19,282 nt of DNA from an uncultured Anaerosporobacter sp. (GCA_945787925.1 CALZJY010000005.1:1-19282); one strand, 5' to 3'. Positions 7,099 to 14,360 are shown, numbered from the stretch's first letter. Notes: a model not told the origin generated them from the sequence alone. Numbers and translations are program-made.

Positions 7099-7126
7099 AG
7101 TCTTCCCCTAAAAAACAAATCTAATC
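7099..7126 (-). promoter_or_regulatory. Candidate sigma-F-type promoter of spoIIR
   Basis: On the - strand, GGGAAGACT (7099-7107) fits a GGnrAnAnT-type sigma-F -10. GATTA (7122-7126), 14 bases upstream, fits 4 of 5 positions of a GYWTA-type -35. The spacer is short for sigma-F, so this is a suggestion only. Confidence 0.3.
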
Positions 7127-7197
7127 AGGCTGTTTTAAAAATTTATTTCTAGTTTTTGCAGCCTTAGCTAAATTCCATAACATAGAGTCCGATTATC

Positions 7198-7226
7198 TTG
7201 TCAAACGAAGTTTCTCTGTGTATAAT
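7198..7226 (+). promoter_or_regulatory. Sigma-A promoter of ispE-gntR
   Basis: TTGTCA (7198-7203) and a perfect TATAAT (7221-7226) are 17 bases apart. Transcription would start near 7233, leaving a leader of about 58 bases before ispE. The stretch 7060-7290 otherwise holds only the spoIIR upstream region. Confidence 0.85.
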
Positions 7227-7290
7227 TATGTATACAAAGTACAAAATACAAGTAAACAAAAGAAATTTTTTGTAAGAAAGGCTAAAAGAT

Positions 7291-8175
7291 ATGGATTCAA
7301 TCAAATTAAAAGCTCTGGCAAAAATTAATCTGGGATTAGACGTTGTTGGCAGACGTCCTAATGGCTACCACGACGTTCGTATGATTATGCAAAGCATCTA
7401 TCTATACGACAACCTAACGCTTACAAAAACGAATACGAACAAGATTACGATTCGTACAAACCTTGCGTATCTTCCTACAAACGAAAATAACCTTGTATAC
7501 AAGGCTGCCAATCTTCTATTCCAAGAATTTAATATCAAAGGCGGACTTGCAATCAACCTAGACAAACATATTCCTGTTGCGGCTGGACTCGCTGGTGGAA
7601 GCTCCGATGCTGCTGCAACTTTGATTGGTGTAAATAAATTATATAATCTTGGATTATCAAAAAAAGAGCTTATGAAACGTGGCGTTACTCTTGGTGCAGA
7701 TGTTCCTTTCTGTATTATGAGAGGTACGGCTCTTTCTGAAGGAATTGGGGAAATCCTTACAAAAATCGATCCAATGCCAAACTGCCACATCATCATTGCA
7801 AAACCGGATCTTTCCGTTTCTACAAAATATGTATATGAACATCTACGTTTAGATGATTCCACCTATCATCCAGATATCGATGGCCTGGTTACGAAGTTAG
7901 AAGAGCAAGATTTAGCTGGCATTGCTAAGAAGCTTGGAAATACGCTAGAACAAGTAACGGAGACTTCTTACCCAATCATCGGTGAAATCAAACAGTTCCT
8001 TGTAGAACATGGTGCCCTAAATTCCCTTATGAGTGGAAGCGGCCCGACGGTATATGGAATCTTCGATGACAAAGAAACTGCAAAAGCTGCAGAACGTAAG
8101 CTACGCCTTGCAGGTCTTGCAAAAGATATCGTGTTAACAAGTTGTTTTAATAATAGATATATGAAAAGAAAATAG
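7291..8175 (+). CDS. ispE: 4-diphosphocytidyl-2-C-methyl-D-erythritol kinase
   Basis: This GHMP-family kinase phosphorylates CDP-methylerythritol with ATP in the MEP pathway of isoprenoid precursor synthesis. In 294 residues it shows AKINLGLDV (K11), GYHDV, the glycine-rich ATP loop PVAAGLAGGSSDAAA (95-109), GADVPFC with the catalytic D137, and the C-terminal MSGSGPTVYG (247-256). The length is normal. The ATG has an AGAAAGG site about 10 bases upstream. It is the first gene of a two-gene operon; the next start is 17 bases after its stop. ispE lies next to veg and SPOCS genes in many clostridia, and the same genes are neighbours here, though in opposite orientation. Confidence 0.97.
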   Translation: MDSIKLKALAKINLGLDVVGRRPNGYHDVRMIMQSIYLYDNLTLTKTNTNKITIRTNLAYLPTNENNLVYKAANLLFQEFNIKGGLAINLDKHIPVAAGLAGGSSDAAATLIGVNKLYNLGLSKKELMKRGVTLGADVPFCIMRGTALSEGIGEILTKIDPMPNCHIIIAKPDLSVSTKYVYEHLRLDDSTYHPDIDGLVTKLEEQDLAGIAKKLGNTLEQVTETSYPIIGEIKQFLVEHGALNSLMSGSGPTVYGIFDDKETAKAAERKLRLAGLAKDIVLTSCFNNRYMKRK

Positions 8176-8192
8176 AAAGGTTGGACGATGCG

Positions 8193-8894
8193 ATGGAAAA
8201 CTATTTCAACGCTACCAGTGATGAATACCTCCCTTTACGTGACGTCGTATTCAAAACACTACGCCAAGCAATCTTAATGGGCGAACTCACTCCAGGGCAA
8301 CGCTTAATGGAGATTCAGTTAGCAAATAAACTTGGAGTAAGCCGTACTCCAATTCGAGAAGCCATGAGAAAGTTGGAGCTAGAAGGCCTTGTGGTTATGG
8401 TTCCAAGAAAGGGCGCTCATGTCGCTAAAATCAATCAAAAGGGATTACATGATGTTCTTGAAGTTCGTTGTTCCTTAGAACAATTAGCGGTAGAACTTGC
8501 CTGTGAGCGTATTACAGACGAAGAATTAAATAAACTTCATGAAGCAATTCTTGCCTTCAATAAGGCAGTAGAAAGCAAAGACTTATCAGAAATCGCTGAA
8601 AAGGATGTCGTTCTTCATGACATTATCTACGCATCTACGAAAAATGATCGTCTGATCGTAATTCTGAATAACTTGAGAGAACAATTATATCGCTATCGAA
8701 TCGAGTATCTAAAAGACTACGATTCCCATCCTGCATTAATTGCAGAACATGAAGCACTCTTCGAAGCACTATGCACACATAATATTGCTACAGCAAAAAC
8801 AACCATTACATCCCACATTGTAAACCAAGCAATGACCGTAAGCCGCATTATCGAAGAAGAGAATGCAAAGGATGCAAACAAAACGGCAAAATAA
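8193..8894 (+). CDS. GntR-family transcriptional regulator, FadR/FCD subfamily
   Basis: This is a DNA-binding regulator with 233 residues from the ATG at 8193. I prefer that ATG to the TTG at 8181 because GAAAGG (8175-8180) directly abuts the TTG but lies 12 bases before the ATG. Residues 12-78 form the GntR winged helix, with the signature GELTPGQRLMEIQLANKLGVSRTPIREAMRKLELEGLV. Residues 83-215 form an all-helical FCD effector domain; its HD...H...H positions (for example VVLHDII, HPALIAEHEALFEAL and SHIV) suggest a metal-binding carboxylate site, as in other FCD proteins. The ligand is not known. It shares the ispE promoter, so isoprenoid or spore-related control is possible but unproven. 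Confidence 0.9.
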   Translation: MENYFNATSDEYLPLRDVVFKTLRQAILMGELTPGQRLMEIQLANKLGVSRTPIREAMRKLELEGLVVMVPRKGAHVAKINQKGLHDVLEVRCSLEQLAVELACERITDEELNKLHEAILAFNKAVESKDLSEIAEKDVVLHDIIYASTKNDRLIVILNNLREQLYRYRIEYLKDYDSHPALIAEHEALFEALCTHNIATAKTTITSHIVNQAMTVSRIIEEENAKDANKTAK

Positions 8895-8899
8895 CAAGG

Positions 8900-8933
8900 A
8901 AAGAGGCATGCCCCTTAGGGGCATGCCTCTTTT
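8900..8933. terminator. Terminator between gntR and the SPOCS gene
   Basis: A near-perfect palindrome: 8900-8914 pair with 8918-8932 around a TTA loop, followed by TTTT on the + strand. The genes on either side converge. The - strand side has only a short T-run, so it acts mainly on +. Confidence 0.88.
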
Positions 8934-8951
8934 CACATGTTTATGGTTTCC

Positions 8952-10520
8952 TTAACAGATTGCGTCTACTTTCTTAATCAAAAGCAGATGGTCGCCCTCT
9001 TTGATCTGGTCTGTCTCTAACCCGTTCATCTCCATGATGCTGTCTACGGTCGTATAATACTCTTTGGCAATTGTCCATAGGGAATCGCCTGGTTTTACGA
9101 TATAGCCCGTCATACTAGGCATCTTCTGAAGCAGGTTCGTATCAATCTCTTCCTCCGTCACATTACGGATAATCATCTGTTTGATTCGATCAAATACGAT
9201 GGCGTCTAGATTGATCGCTGCCTTTACCTCAATATCATTGCTATCTAACATGACGACACTTAGCTGCTCGATTCCAGGAGTGATATTGAAGATGCTGTCT
9301 TCTTTGATATTCTTTACTTCCACTAACTGCGAGAATGGGATTACTCCTTTGGCACATCCTAATGGTTTTGCATCTTCATCTGTGATATAAAGAAGCTGTA
9401 CGCAGATAATGCCGTCTACTTGGATACCGCCTGGAACGATCGTCGTATCGTCAATCTTGATCGTACCGCTTGCATTGCAGATTTGAAGCGCGCTTGGCGC
9501 ATTCGTATCAATGAGCACATGGTCTACGATACGAGCCTTGGAGTTATTCTTCATCAACACATTTTCAAAATAGGTCTCTTCATATTCTGGTACCATATGC
9601 TTGCTTACGGAATATACATCACACAGCAAGTCTACTACTTCCTCTTGGTATGCCTTTACATCAAGATCAAGCACTACCTCGAGATCCATGATTCTCTCTT
9701 CCCCATCCGTATCCTGCTTTACTTCTAAGTTCTTGCTTAAAATATGTATACAGATATCAGAAATCATATTCTCATTACATCCAGAACAATCTAAGTTTCC
9801 GTTGAATGGAATCTCCGTCTCATAATACTGGATTGGCTGCTCTTCATCGTCCGAAGTATACAGCACAAATAACAGCATATCGCCTTTTAGGTTGATCTTG
9901 CTGTCTGCCAGCCTTGTATCCACATTACGGAGCTCGATTTCATAATACAATACGTCAAATATGTTTGGTTTTCCAGAAGGAAGGATTACCTCATCCTTTA
10001 CCCGATACGTATCCTTCTTATTGATTACCATCTGCGTGATATCTAACTTCTTATTAAGATATTGGGCATCGTCACACTGATCTACTCCAACCGCAGTCTC
10101 TTCGTCATAGATATCCTCTGCCATGCAATGGAATGAAAGGATCGCCTTTACATTAAGCTTTCTGGAATTAATTAAGGAAGTCGTCAGATCCTCGATTTCA
10201 CATTTTACATTGATGTTATTTTCGCTCGTTGCATCATCCATATTGACGGTCTCTTCAAATGGTAGCTTTCCGATGATATTGTGAATTGGCTTCTCATTGT
10301 CTTCGCTTACATATAACAAGGTAAAGTTTAACTCACCTTTGATAATCAGCTTACCATTCAGTGGCTTTACCTCCGTTAATATGATAATGCCCTGCTCCTT
10401 CACGATCCGGTCGATATCAGGCTTCACATCTGGAACATTAAAATCATCGTCGAGGGTTAACTGTGTATTACATCTACATTTTAATTTATTCATATGAATG
10501 CTTTTCTTAATTAACTCCAC
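8952..10520 (-). CDS. SPOCS (DUF3794) domain protein with C-terminal LysM
   Basis: The SPOCS/LysM family is linked to spore-envelope assembly in clostridia. I chose the GTG at 10520 (522 residues, starting with the family-typical ELIKKSIHMNKL) because GGGAGGG (10527-10534) precedes it by a normal distance; the longer open frame upstream has no site. Three SPOCS-type repeats can be seen from shared features such as LLYVSEDNEKP / LFVLYTSDDEEQP / LLYITDEDAKP, each followed by a PF segment (about 35-140, 175-330 and 340-455). LysM occupies 472-516 (GYIVKPGDSLWTIAKEYY), a peptidoglycan-binding module. There is no signal peptide, as expected for a mother-cell-assembled protein. It lies directly downstream of veg, and its ribosome binding site sits inside a terminator hairpin. 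Confidence 0.92.
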   Translation of the reverse strand: MELIKKSIHMNKLKCRCNTQLTLDDDFNVPDVKPDIDRIVKEQGIIILTEVKPLNGKLIIKGELNFTLLYVSEDNEKPIHNIIGKLPFEETVNMDDATSENNINVKCEIEDLTTSLINSRKLNVKAILSFHCMAEDIYDEETAVGVDQCDDAQYLNKKLDITQMVINKKDTYRVKDEVILPSGKPNIFDVLYYEIELRNVDTRLADSKINLKGDMLLFVLYTSDDEEQPIQYYETEIPFNGNLDCSGCNENMISDICIHILSKNLEVKQDTDGEERIMDLEVVLDLDVKAYQEEVVDLLCDVYSVSKHMVPEYEETYFENVLMKNNSKARIVDHVLIDTNAPSALQICNASGTIKIDDTTIVPGGIQVDGIICVQLLYITDEDAKPLGCAKGVIPFSQLVEVKNIKEDSIFNITPGIEQLSVVMLDSNDIEVKAAINLDAIVFDRIKQMIIRNVTEEEIDTNLLQKMPSMTGYIVKPGDSLWTIAKEYYTTVDSIMEMNGLETDQIKEGDHLLLIKKVDAIC

Positions 10521-10574
10521 AAAAAATCCCTCCCTGTCTGTATATAACATTCTTATTCAGACCGAGAGGGATTT
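10521..10574 (-). terminator. Terminator after veg that contains the SPOCS gene ribosome binding site
   Basis: On the - strand, AAATCCCTC (10566-10574) pairs with GAGGGATTT (10524-10532). After a 3x3 internal loop, GTCTG pairs with CAGAC (10558-10562 with 10536-10540). A run of six T (10521-10526) follows and the GTG start comes next. The 3' arm contains the SD GGAGGG. It can therefore end the veg transcript or, in read-through RNA, hide the SPOCS ribosome binding site. Confidence 0.75.
10541..10549 (-). promoter_or_regulatory. Candidate extended -10 in the loop of the veg/SPOCS terminator
   Basis: On the - strand, TGT plus TATATA lies in the loop of the hairpin. No -35 is recognisable. RNA from here would start almost at the SD and lack the 5' arm that hides it. 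Weak evidence. Confidence 0.25.
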
Positions 10575-10617
10575 ATTCTAAAAATATATTATGAATTCTT
10601 CTGTTTAATCTCTAGTT

Positions 10618-10857
10618 TTAGCCACATAGTGTCATTCTGACATCCCTTGTTAATACATCGGTATAGCTAAAGGATACCATTCTAGAAGTATCTTCTATCT
10701 CATTATCAACTCGAACTAGAAAAATGCTTGGATAAGTTTCAGAGATAATACCTTCAGTAACATCAATCTTATGTCGTCCTTTGTTAGCACGAATTCTAAC
10801 CTTACTACCAATATGACTGGCTACCGCCTGTCTTACTTTGTTTAAATTGTTTTGCAT
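10618..10857 (-). CDS. veg: Veg protein (biofilm/sporulation-associated small protein)
   Basis: This is a small basic cytoplasmic protein of the Veg family, known in Bacillus subtilis as the product of a very strongly transcribed gene and tied to biofilm gene control and spore outgrowth. I chose the ATG at 10857 (79 residues) because GAGGTGG (10866-10872) lies 8 bases upstream. A longer frame exists, but its GTG overlaps that site. Family features are SKVRIRANKGRHKIDVTEGIISETYPSIFLVRVDN and SFSYTDVLTRDVRMTL, matching the Veg core of GR.K....G...ETYPS.F.V and SYTDVLT. The length is close to the usual 80-90. It has a near-consensus promoter and may be the first gene of a veg-SPOCS unit. Confidence 0.95.
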   Translation of the reverse strand: MQNNLNKVRQAVASHIGSKVRIRANKGRHKIDVTEGIISETYPSIFLVRVDNEIEDTSRMVSFSYTDVLTRDVRMTLCG

Positions 10858-10891
10858 AATGATTACCACCTCATCTCATAGCATTGAGGCA

Positions 10892-10920
10892 AATATACCA
10901 TTAATGCCCTTAATTGTCAA
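10892..10920 (-). promoter_or_regulatory. Strong sigma-A promoter of veg
   Basis: On the - strand, a perfect TTGACA (10915-10920), a 17-base spacer ending in TGG (extended -10 element) and TATATT (10892-10897). It is one of the two best promoters in the window, in keeping with the famously strong veg promoter of B. subtilis. Confidence 0.92.
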
Positions 10921-11130
10921 ACAAACCCACACCCCATACATTGTAAATCATGCGAAATACTAACTAGTTTTTCATGTAAGCTACATTAAAAATTATTTAG
11001 TCTCCCTATAACCTCAGAATCTGTTTTTCCATGAAGTAGTAGTTTTCACCAACCACTTCCTAGGAAAGTATACAGATTAAACAAAGTTAACAAATCTTTC
11101 TAAACATCGTGTTGGTTTCGCCCATCCTAT
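10921..11130. other. Intergenic stretch upstream of the veg promoter, no gene seen
   Basis: I find no coding frame with a ribosome binding site here. It holds a small hairpin (ATGTA-AGC-TACAT near 10974-10986), a perfect palindrome TTCCTAGGAA (near 11057-11066) and a promoter-like pair on the - strand: TTTGTT or TTGTTA around 11088-11094, and TATACT at 11067-11072, with a 15-16-base spacer. It could be a second, distal veg promoter or the start of a small RNA; neither is proven. Confidence 0.35.
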
Positions 11131-11220
11131 ATAACGAGAAGAAACACGCTTTGCGAGTTTCTCTCGTTATCGCGACAGTCGCCAAGGTCATGCAAGCAGG
11201 ACTTTGGCTCGTTGTTCGCG
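11131..11220. repeat. Two adjacent long imperfect hairpins, possible dispersed repeat or structured RNA
   Basis: Hairpin 1: 11131-11145 pair with 11157-11170 (14 bp, one bulged A), with an inner CGC-TTT-GCG cap. Hairpin 2 follows without a gap: CGCGA at 11171-11175 pairs with TCGCG at the right end, and GCCAAGGTC pairs with GACTTTGGC around an ATGCAAGCAG loop. No T-run follows either hairpin, so they are not terminators. They lie beyond the terminator of the PrcB-like gene, in no gene. Confidence 0.5.
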
Positions 11221-11221
11221 T

Positions 11222-11252
11222 AAAAAACGGATGTCCCCAAATCGGACATCCG
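11222..11252 (-). terminator. Terminator of the PEGA/PrcB-like genes
   Basis: Bases 11228-11236 pair perfectly with 11244-11252 (9 bp, GC-rich). The A-run at 11222-11227 gives six T on the - strand. Confidence 0.9.
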
Positions 11253-11267
11253 CCTTACTACCCTTCT

Positions 11268-11693
11268 TTAACGAAACACCACGTTCTCTTCCTGATAAGG
11301 AAGCTTTACTACGACATATGGATACGTCGATACCATCGTGATTTCCTCATTTTTGCTTGGACCTATCAGATTGGTATCGATATAGATGGCATTGGTGGTC
11401 AGATATAAGTCATCCACGCTAATGCTGTACCCACCCGTATTCTGAGCGCCATATCCTACGACGATATAGAGAAACTCATTATCCGTACTCGTATATTTGA
11501 GCTTAAATGGTGATTCCTTCTTCTCATTTATGATTTGTAGCAGCTCCTTTGGAACATTCTGATCTGGAACTACCGTAAACTCTAAATCCTTTACTCGTTC
11601 TACTTTTTTATTTTTTGACTGACAGCTGCAACATATGCCCATTATTAGTACGATCAGGATCATCATATAGCAAACTGGTGCGCGCTTTCTCAC
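11268..11693 (-). CDS. Putative lipoprotein with PrcB-like C-terminal domain
   Basis: This 141-residue exported protein has a hydrophobic N-terminus (8-20) and then ICCSC (C21, C22, C24). It is probably a lipoprotein, though the lipobox is not canonical. The rest resembles the PrcB C-terminal family: FLYIVVGYGAQNTGGYSISVDDLYLTTNAIYIDTNLIGP (74-112) and YPYVVVKLP (124-132). Some PrcB proteins are accessory subunits of a surface protease, but no protease partner is visible here, so only the domain is claimed. The start is a GTG with AAAGGAG about 11 bases upstream. It lies 74 bases after the PEGA gene on the same strand and shares its terminator; an extended -10 (TGATATAGT) in the gap could give it extra transcription. 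Confidence 0.75.
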   Translation of the reverse strand: MRKRAPVCYMMILIVLIMGICCSCQSKNKKVERVKDLEFTVVPDQNVPKELLQIINEKKESPFKLKYTSTDNEFLYIVVGYGAQNTGGYSISVDDLYLTTNAIYIDTNLIGPSKNEEITMVSTYPYVVVKLPYQEENVVFR

Positions 11694-11767
11694 TCTGAAC
11701 TATTCTCCTTTAATTCATTGTCTACTATATCATATGAGACAACAGGAAAGGATTAGAACATCTTTGC

Positions 11768-13147
11768 TTACCACCAGGCGGCAAATTGCCATGTCACGTT
11801 TTGCTTATCATCAATGACATTCATCGTGTACGTGCGGTCAGCTTGGCCTTCCTTCTTTAACGTACATTCCATATTCATTCCGATTACCTTTGTAAATGTT
11901 ACGGGAAGCCTGCCTTTGAATTCTCCATTTAAGTAAAGGCTTACCTCACTTGGCCCATTTACCGTAATGGTATGCTCCGTATCTGTCTTAAGAGCCACTG
12001 GCGTAGCAGATGGGGATGGCGTCGTTTGTAGCTGTGGCTCCATCGTTGTTACTGCTTCTACCTTATGTGCCTGCGACGTAGCCTCTGGCTTGCTCGTTAG
12101 CTCTGGCGTCTCTGTCGCTTTGGCCGTATTCGATGGAGCAAGGTTGATTTGAATCTCTTCCTTCGCTTTGGCAATCTTTACCTTTGCCGTATAGGTCTCA
12201 TAGTCTTTTGCCGTTGCCTTAATCGTATACGTTCCATATTCTAACTCGATTTCAGACGCATACTCCGTTGCTGCATCATTAATATAGAAGTTCGCGTCAA
12301 TTGGAGAAATGCTTACCTTCACCTTGCTAAACTTCTTCTCCTTCTTCACATCCCCTAAATCTAACGTCGTCTGTTCATCCGCATTGATGTGTACATATTT
12401 TACAGCCTCAAGGCTTCCCTTTCTTACGATTACTCGATAAGCTCCCTCACGAACCGTAAGCTCTTGGTCTTTCTCTACTTTTGCCATCACATCATATCCG
12501 ATTTCAATCGTTCCCCCTACGAAATCGGCATAATTGGATAACTGCAAGGTTCCATGTCCTTTCCTCACGATTACCGAATAGGCCTGTCCATCAACCCCCT
12601 TTACCGTAACCTGATCCTTCTCATTTAATGCATTGATATCGATCATTCCCTTGCTGTTAAACGCTTGGAACAACGTTCCATACGGAAACGTCTTGCTTCC
12701 TACTAGGATGCATTTCTTCTCTTTATCCAAGCTCCAATTCTTAATGTCCGTATACTCCCATGCCTTGTCTGTTACAACACATTGCACCACCTTATTCTCT
12801 GCCGGGTCATAACTGAGTTCTATGATTTCTCCTAATAGGAGTTCTTTCGCTAGCAAGCTTTGCCCATAACGGCTAATGAACTTTGTTCCTCCTGTAAAGA
12901 AATAGGTTATAGTACTCTCACTTTTGATGTCGGTAGCAGTTAAGATTCCCCTTTCCGCATCGATGCTCTTAAGAACTGCTATGGAGGTCTGTTCCGTCTG
13001 CAGTTTCTCTGTGTGCTCTGACTCCTCGGTTGCCATTTCTTCTACTGTATGTTTCGTTGTTCCCTTTATGCTGATTAAGGTACTCATTACGATTGCCAAG
13101 AAGGCAACTACGATTCCACCTAGAATCAGCGTATTCTTATGTCTCAT
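11768..13147 (-). CDS. Membrane-anchored PEGA-domain protein with Thr/Pro linker
   Basis: PEGA domains are extracytoplasmic beta modules often found on wall-associated proteins; no enzyme function is seen. I chose the ATG at 13147 (459 residues) because GAGGTG lies 6 bases upstream, whereas the ATG four codons earlier has no proper site. Residues 7-27 form a membrane anchor. The region 55-265 is a beta-rich extracellular part containing two similar segments (AYSVIVRKG and AYRVIVRKG, about 189-197 and 236-244), suggesting an internal duplication. PEGA lies at about 277-336 (VKVSISPIDANFYIND...YGTYTIKATAKDYETY), a Thr/Pro/Ser linker at 337-392, and a second PEGA-like unit at 393-445 (SLYLNGEFKGRLPVTFTKV). 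The protein ends in WQFAAWW. It is probably co-transcribed with the PrcB-like gene. Confidence 0.82.
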   Translation of the reverse strand: MRHKNTLILGGIVVAFLAIVMSTLISIKGTTKHTVEEMATEESEHTEKLQTEQTSIAVLKSIDAERGILTATDIKSESTITYFFTGGTKFISRYGQSLLAKELLLGEIIELSYDPAENKVVQCVVTDKAWEYTDIKNWSLDKEKKCILVGSKTFPYGTLFQAFNSKGMIDINALNEKDQVTVKGVDGQAYSVIVRKGHGTLQLSNYADFVGGTIEIGYDVMAKVEKDQELTVREGAYRVIVRKGSLEAVKYVHINADEQTTLDLGDVKKEKKFSKVKVSISPIDANFYINDAATEYASEIELEYGTYTIKATAKDYETYTAKVKIAKAKEEIQINLAPSNTAKATETPELTSKPEATSQAHKVEAVTTMEPQLQTTPSPSATPVALKTDTEHTITVNGPSEVSLYLNGEFKGRLPVTFTKVIGMNMECTLKKEGQADRTYTMNVIDDKQNVTWQFAAWW

Positions 13148-13185
13148 CTTACACCTCATAATTCCTATTAGCCTATAATACTGCC

Positions 13186-13191
13186 ATTATA
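13186..13191 (-). promoter_or_regulatory. Candidate -10 of the PEGA gene
   Basis: A perfect TATAAT on the - strand about 40 bases before the start. The -35 region is only T-rich, so confidence is modest. Confidence 0.4.
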
Positions 13192-13214
13192 CACTACTCC
13201 ATTTTGAAACAAAA

Positions 13215-13255
13215 GAAAAAAGGCCACAAGGTACCGACTACCATGTGACCTTTTT
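13215..13255 (-). terminator. Terminator of the CotS-like gene
   Basis: On the - strand the RNA folds into a 12-bp stem with one mismatch and one G-U pair (about 13222-13233 with 13239-13250), followed by six T from the A-run at 13216-13221. It begins right after the cotS-type stop at 13259. A T-run on + also exists. Confidence 0.8.
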
Positions 13256-13258
13256 CTT

Positions 13259-14254
13259 TTACATCTCTGAGAACAATTCTTTAAGAAAGTCCGCCTTCAA
13301 AGGCATCTGCTGTTGCTGACTTGTCAACTTTTGTATGTTACGTTTTGAAATCCATGATTTCTTATTATTAAAATAATAATTCGTAACTTTCCAGAACTTC
13401 TCTGGATACAACAGCAATACGTACAGCGTCTGATATTCCTCTTTACTCAGTGCTTTGACTTCATTATAACTATCCATCACTGCCTTTCCTAATTCCACTG
13501 ACCAGTTGTTCTTCTCCATGCATTTGCGTAAAAATTGATACAGGTCAGTAATCTGTACTCCGATACTACACTTATCAAAATTGGTAGTAGCAATTATATC
13601 TCTAGAAACTAACAGGTTATGATAGTTATAATTTCCATGACATACGATATTCTTTGTCTTTGCCTCTTCATAAAGGGAGGCATATCCCACCTCTTGCAAC
13701 TGCTTTGTTGCAGTGAGTGCCTGATGATAAAACGAATCAAAGAGCAATAAGAAACTATTCTCAAATTCATTGCGCTGCTTCTTATTCCAAATATACGTGC
13801 GAACCCGTTTGAGTTCCTTATTATGTTTGTCAAATACGACCGCTAAATCCTGCTGCATCAAATATGGTTTTTGCTCTTCGGGCGGTTCGATCTCCTGCAT
13901 ATGATTATGTAAAATTGCTAGATTGGCTGCAGCGCTGCATACCTCTTTTACATCTCTTAGATTGCATTCGTCTCCCTGAAACCAATCCTTAATGATATAA
14001 GAGGTTCCAGAGGAATCATCTGATATATACTCACCCGCTTTGTTCTGCACTAATACATCGACATTCTCCATGCCCCGATTTACTAATGCTTCTTTTACCT
14101 TGTTTTCATATATCAGATGATTTTTGGACCCCTCGAATGCCTTTAACAGCTTCAGTCCTTGATTGGTTTCTAAAAGGAACGCACCTCTAGCACGATACGT
14201 ATTGTACACTTTTAGGTCATATTGTCTAAAAACTTCACCATGTTTGTCGTCCAA
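13259..14254 (-). CDS. CotS-family spore coat protein (degenerate kinase fold)
   Basis: This family has the aminoglycoside-phosphotransferase/protein-kinase-like fold and includes the B. subtilis coat proteins CotS, CotI and YtaA. I chose the TTG at 14254 (331 residues, LDDKHGEVF) because GGAGG (14263-14267) lies 8 bases upstream; the earlier in-frame TTG overlaps that site. Visible parts, numbered from this start, are an N-lobe with TNQGLKLLKAFEGS (30-43) and SYIIKDWFQGDECNL (85-99), a C-lobe with CHGNYNYHNLL (205-215), and TTNFDKCSIGVQITDLYQFLRK (223-244). The usual catalytic HGD is HGN, and the usual metal-binding DFD is NFD, so it may not be an active kinase. It sits between cca and the PEGA gene, with its own terminator and a sigma-K-like promoter. 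Confidence 0.85.
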   Translation of the reverse strand: MDDKHGEVFRQYDLKVYNTYRARGAFLLETNQGLKLLKAFEGSKNHLIYENKVKEALVNRGMENVDVLVQNKAGEYISDDSSGTSYIIKDWFQGDECNLRDVKEVCSAAANLAILHNHMQEIEPPEEQKPYLMQQDLAVVFDKHNKELKRVRTYIWNKKQRNEFENSFLLLFDSFYHQALTATKQLQEVGYASLYEEAKTKNIVCHGNYNYHNLLVSRDIIATTNFDKCSIGVQITDLYQFLRKCMEKNNWSVELGKAVMDSYNEVKALSKEEYQTLYVLLLYPEKFWKVTNYYFNNKKSWISKRNIQKLTSQQQQMPLKADFLKELFSEM

Positions 14255-14309
14255 ATCGATTGCCTCCAATCAAAATAATCATCCTACAACACTTGTGCAC
14301 ACTACAGTA

Positions 14310-14328
14310 GTCATGCTATCTGCATGAC
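14310..14328. repeat. Short perfect inverted repeat before the CotS-like gene
   Basis: GTCATGC (14310-14316) and GCATGAC (14322-14328) are separated by 5 bases. There is no T-run, so it is not a terminator. It would lie at the 5' end of a transcript from the sigma-K-like site and could be an operator or an RNA-stabilising hairpin. Confidence 0.45.
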
Positions 14329-14333
14329 CTAAT

Positions 14334-14360
14334 TACGGTATGGATGTCTTGTTTAATAGT
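14334..14360 (-). promoter_or_regulatory. Candidate sigma-K promoter of the CotS-like gene
   Basis: On the - strand, AC (14359-14360), 16 bases, then CATACCGTA (14334-14342) matches the sigma-K pattern AC-N16-CATANNNTA at every fixed position. The leader to the TTG would be about 70 bases. B. subtilis cotS is sigma-K-controlled, which supports the idea. Confidence 0.45.

Noticed and set aside
11109..11408. 99-codon + strand frame across the double hairpin and terminator
   Set aside because: It has no ribosome binding site, crosses two long hairpins and a terminator, and ends inside the antisense of the PrcB-like gene.
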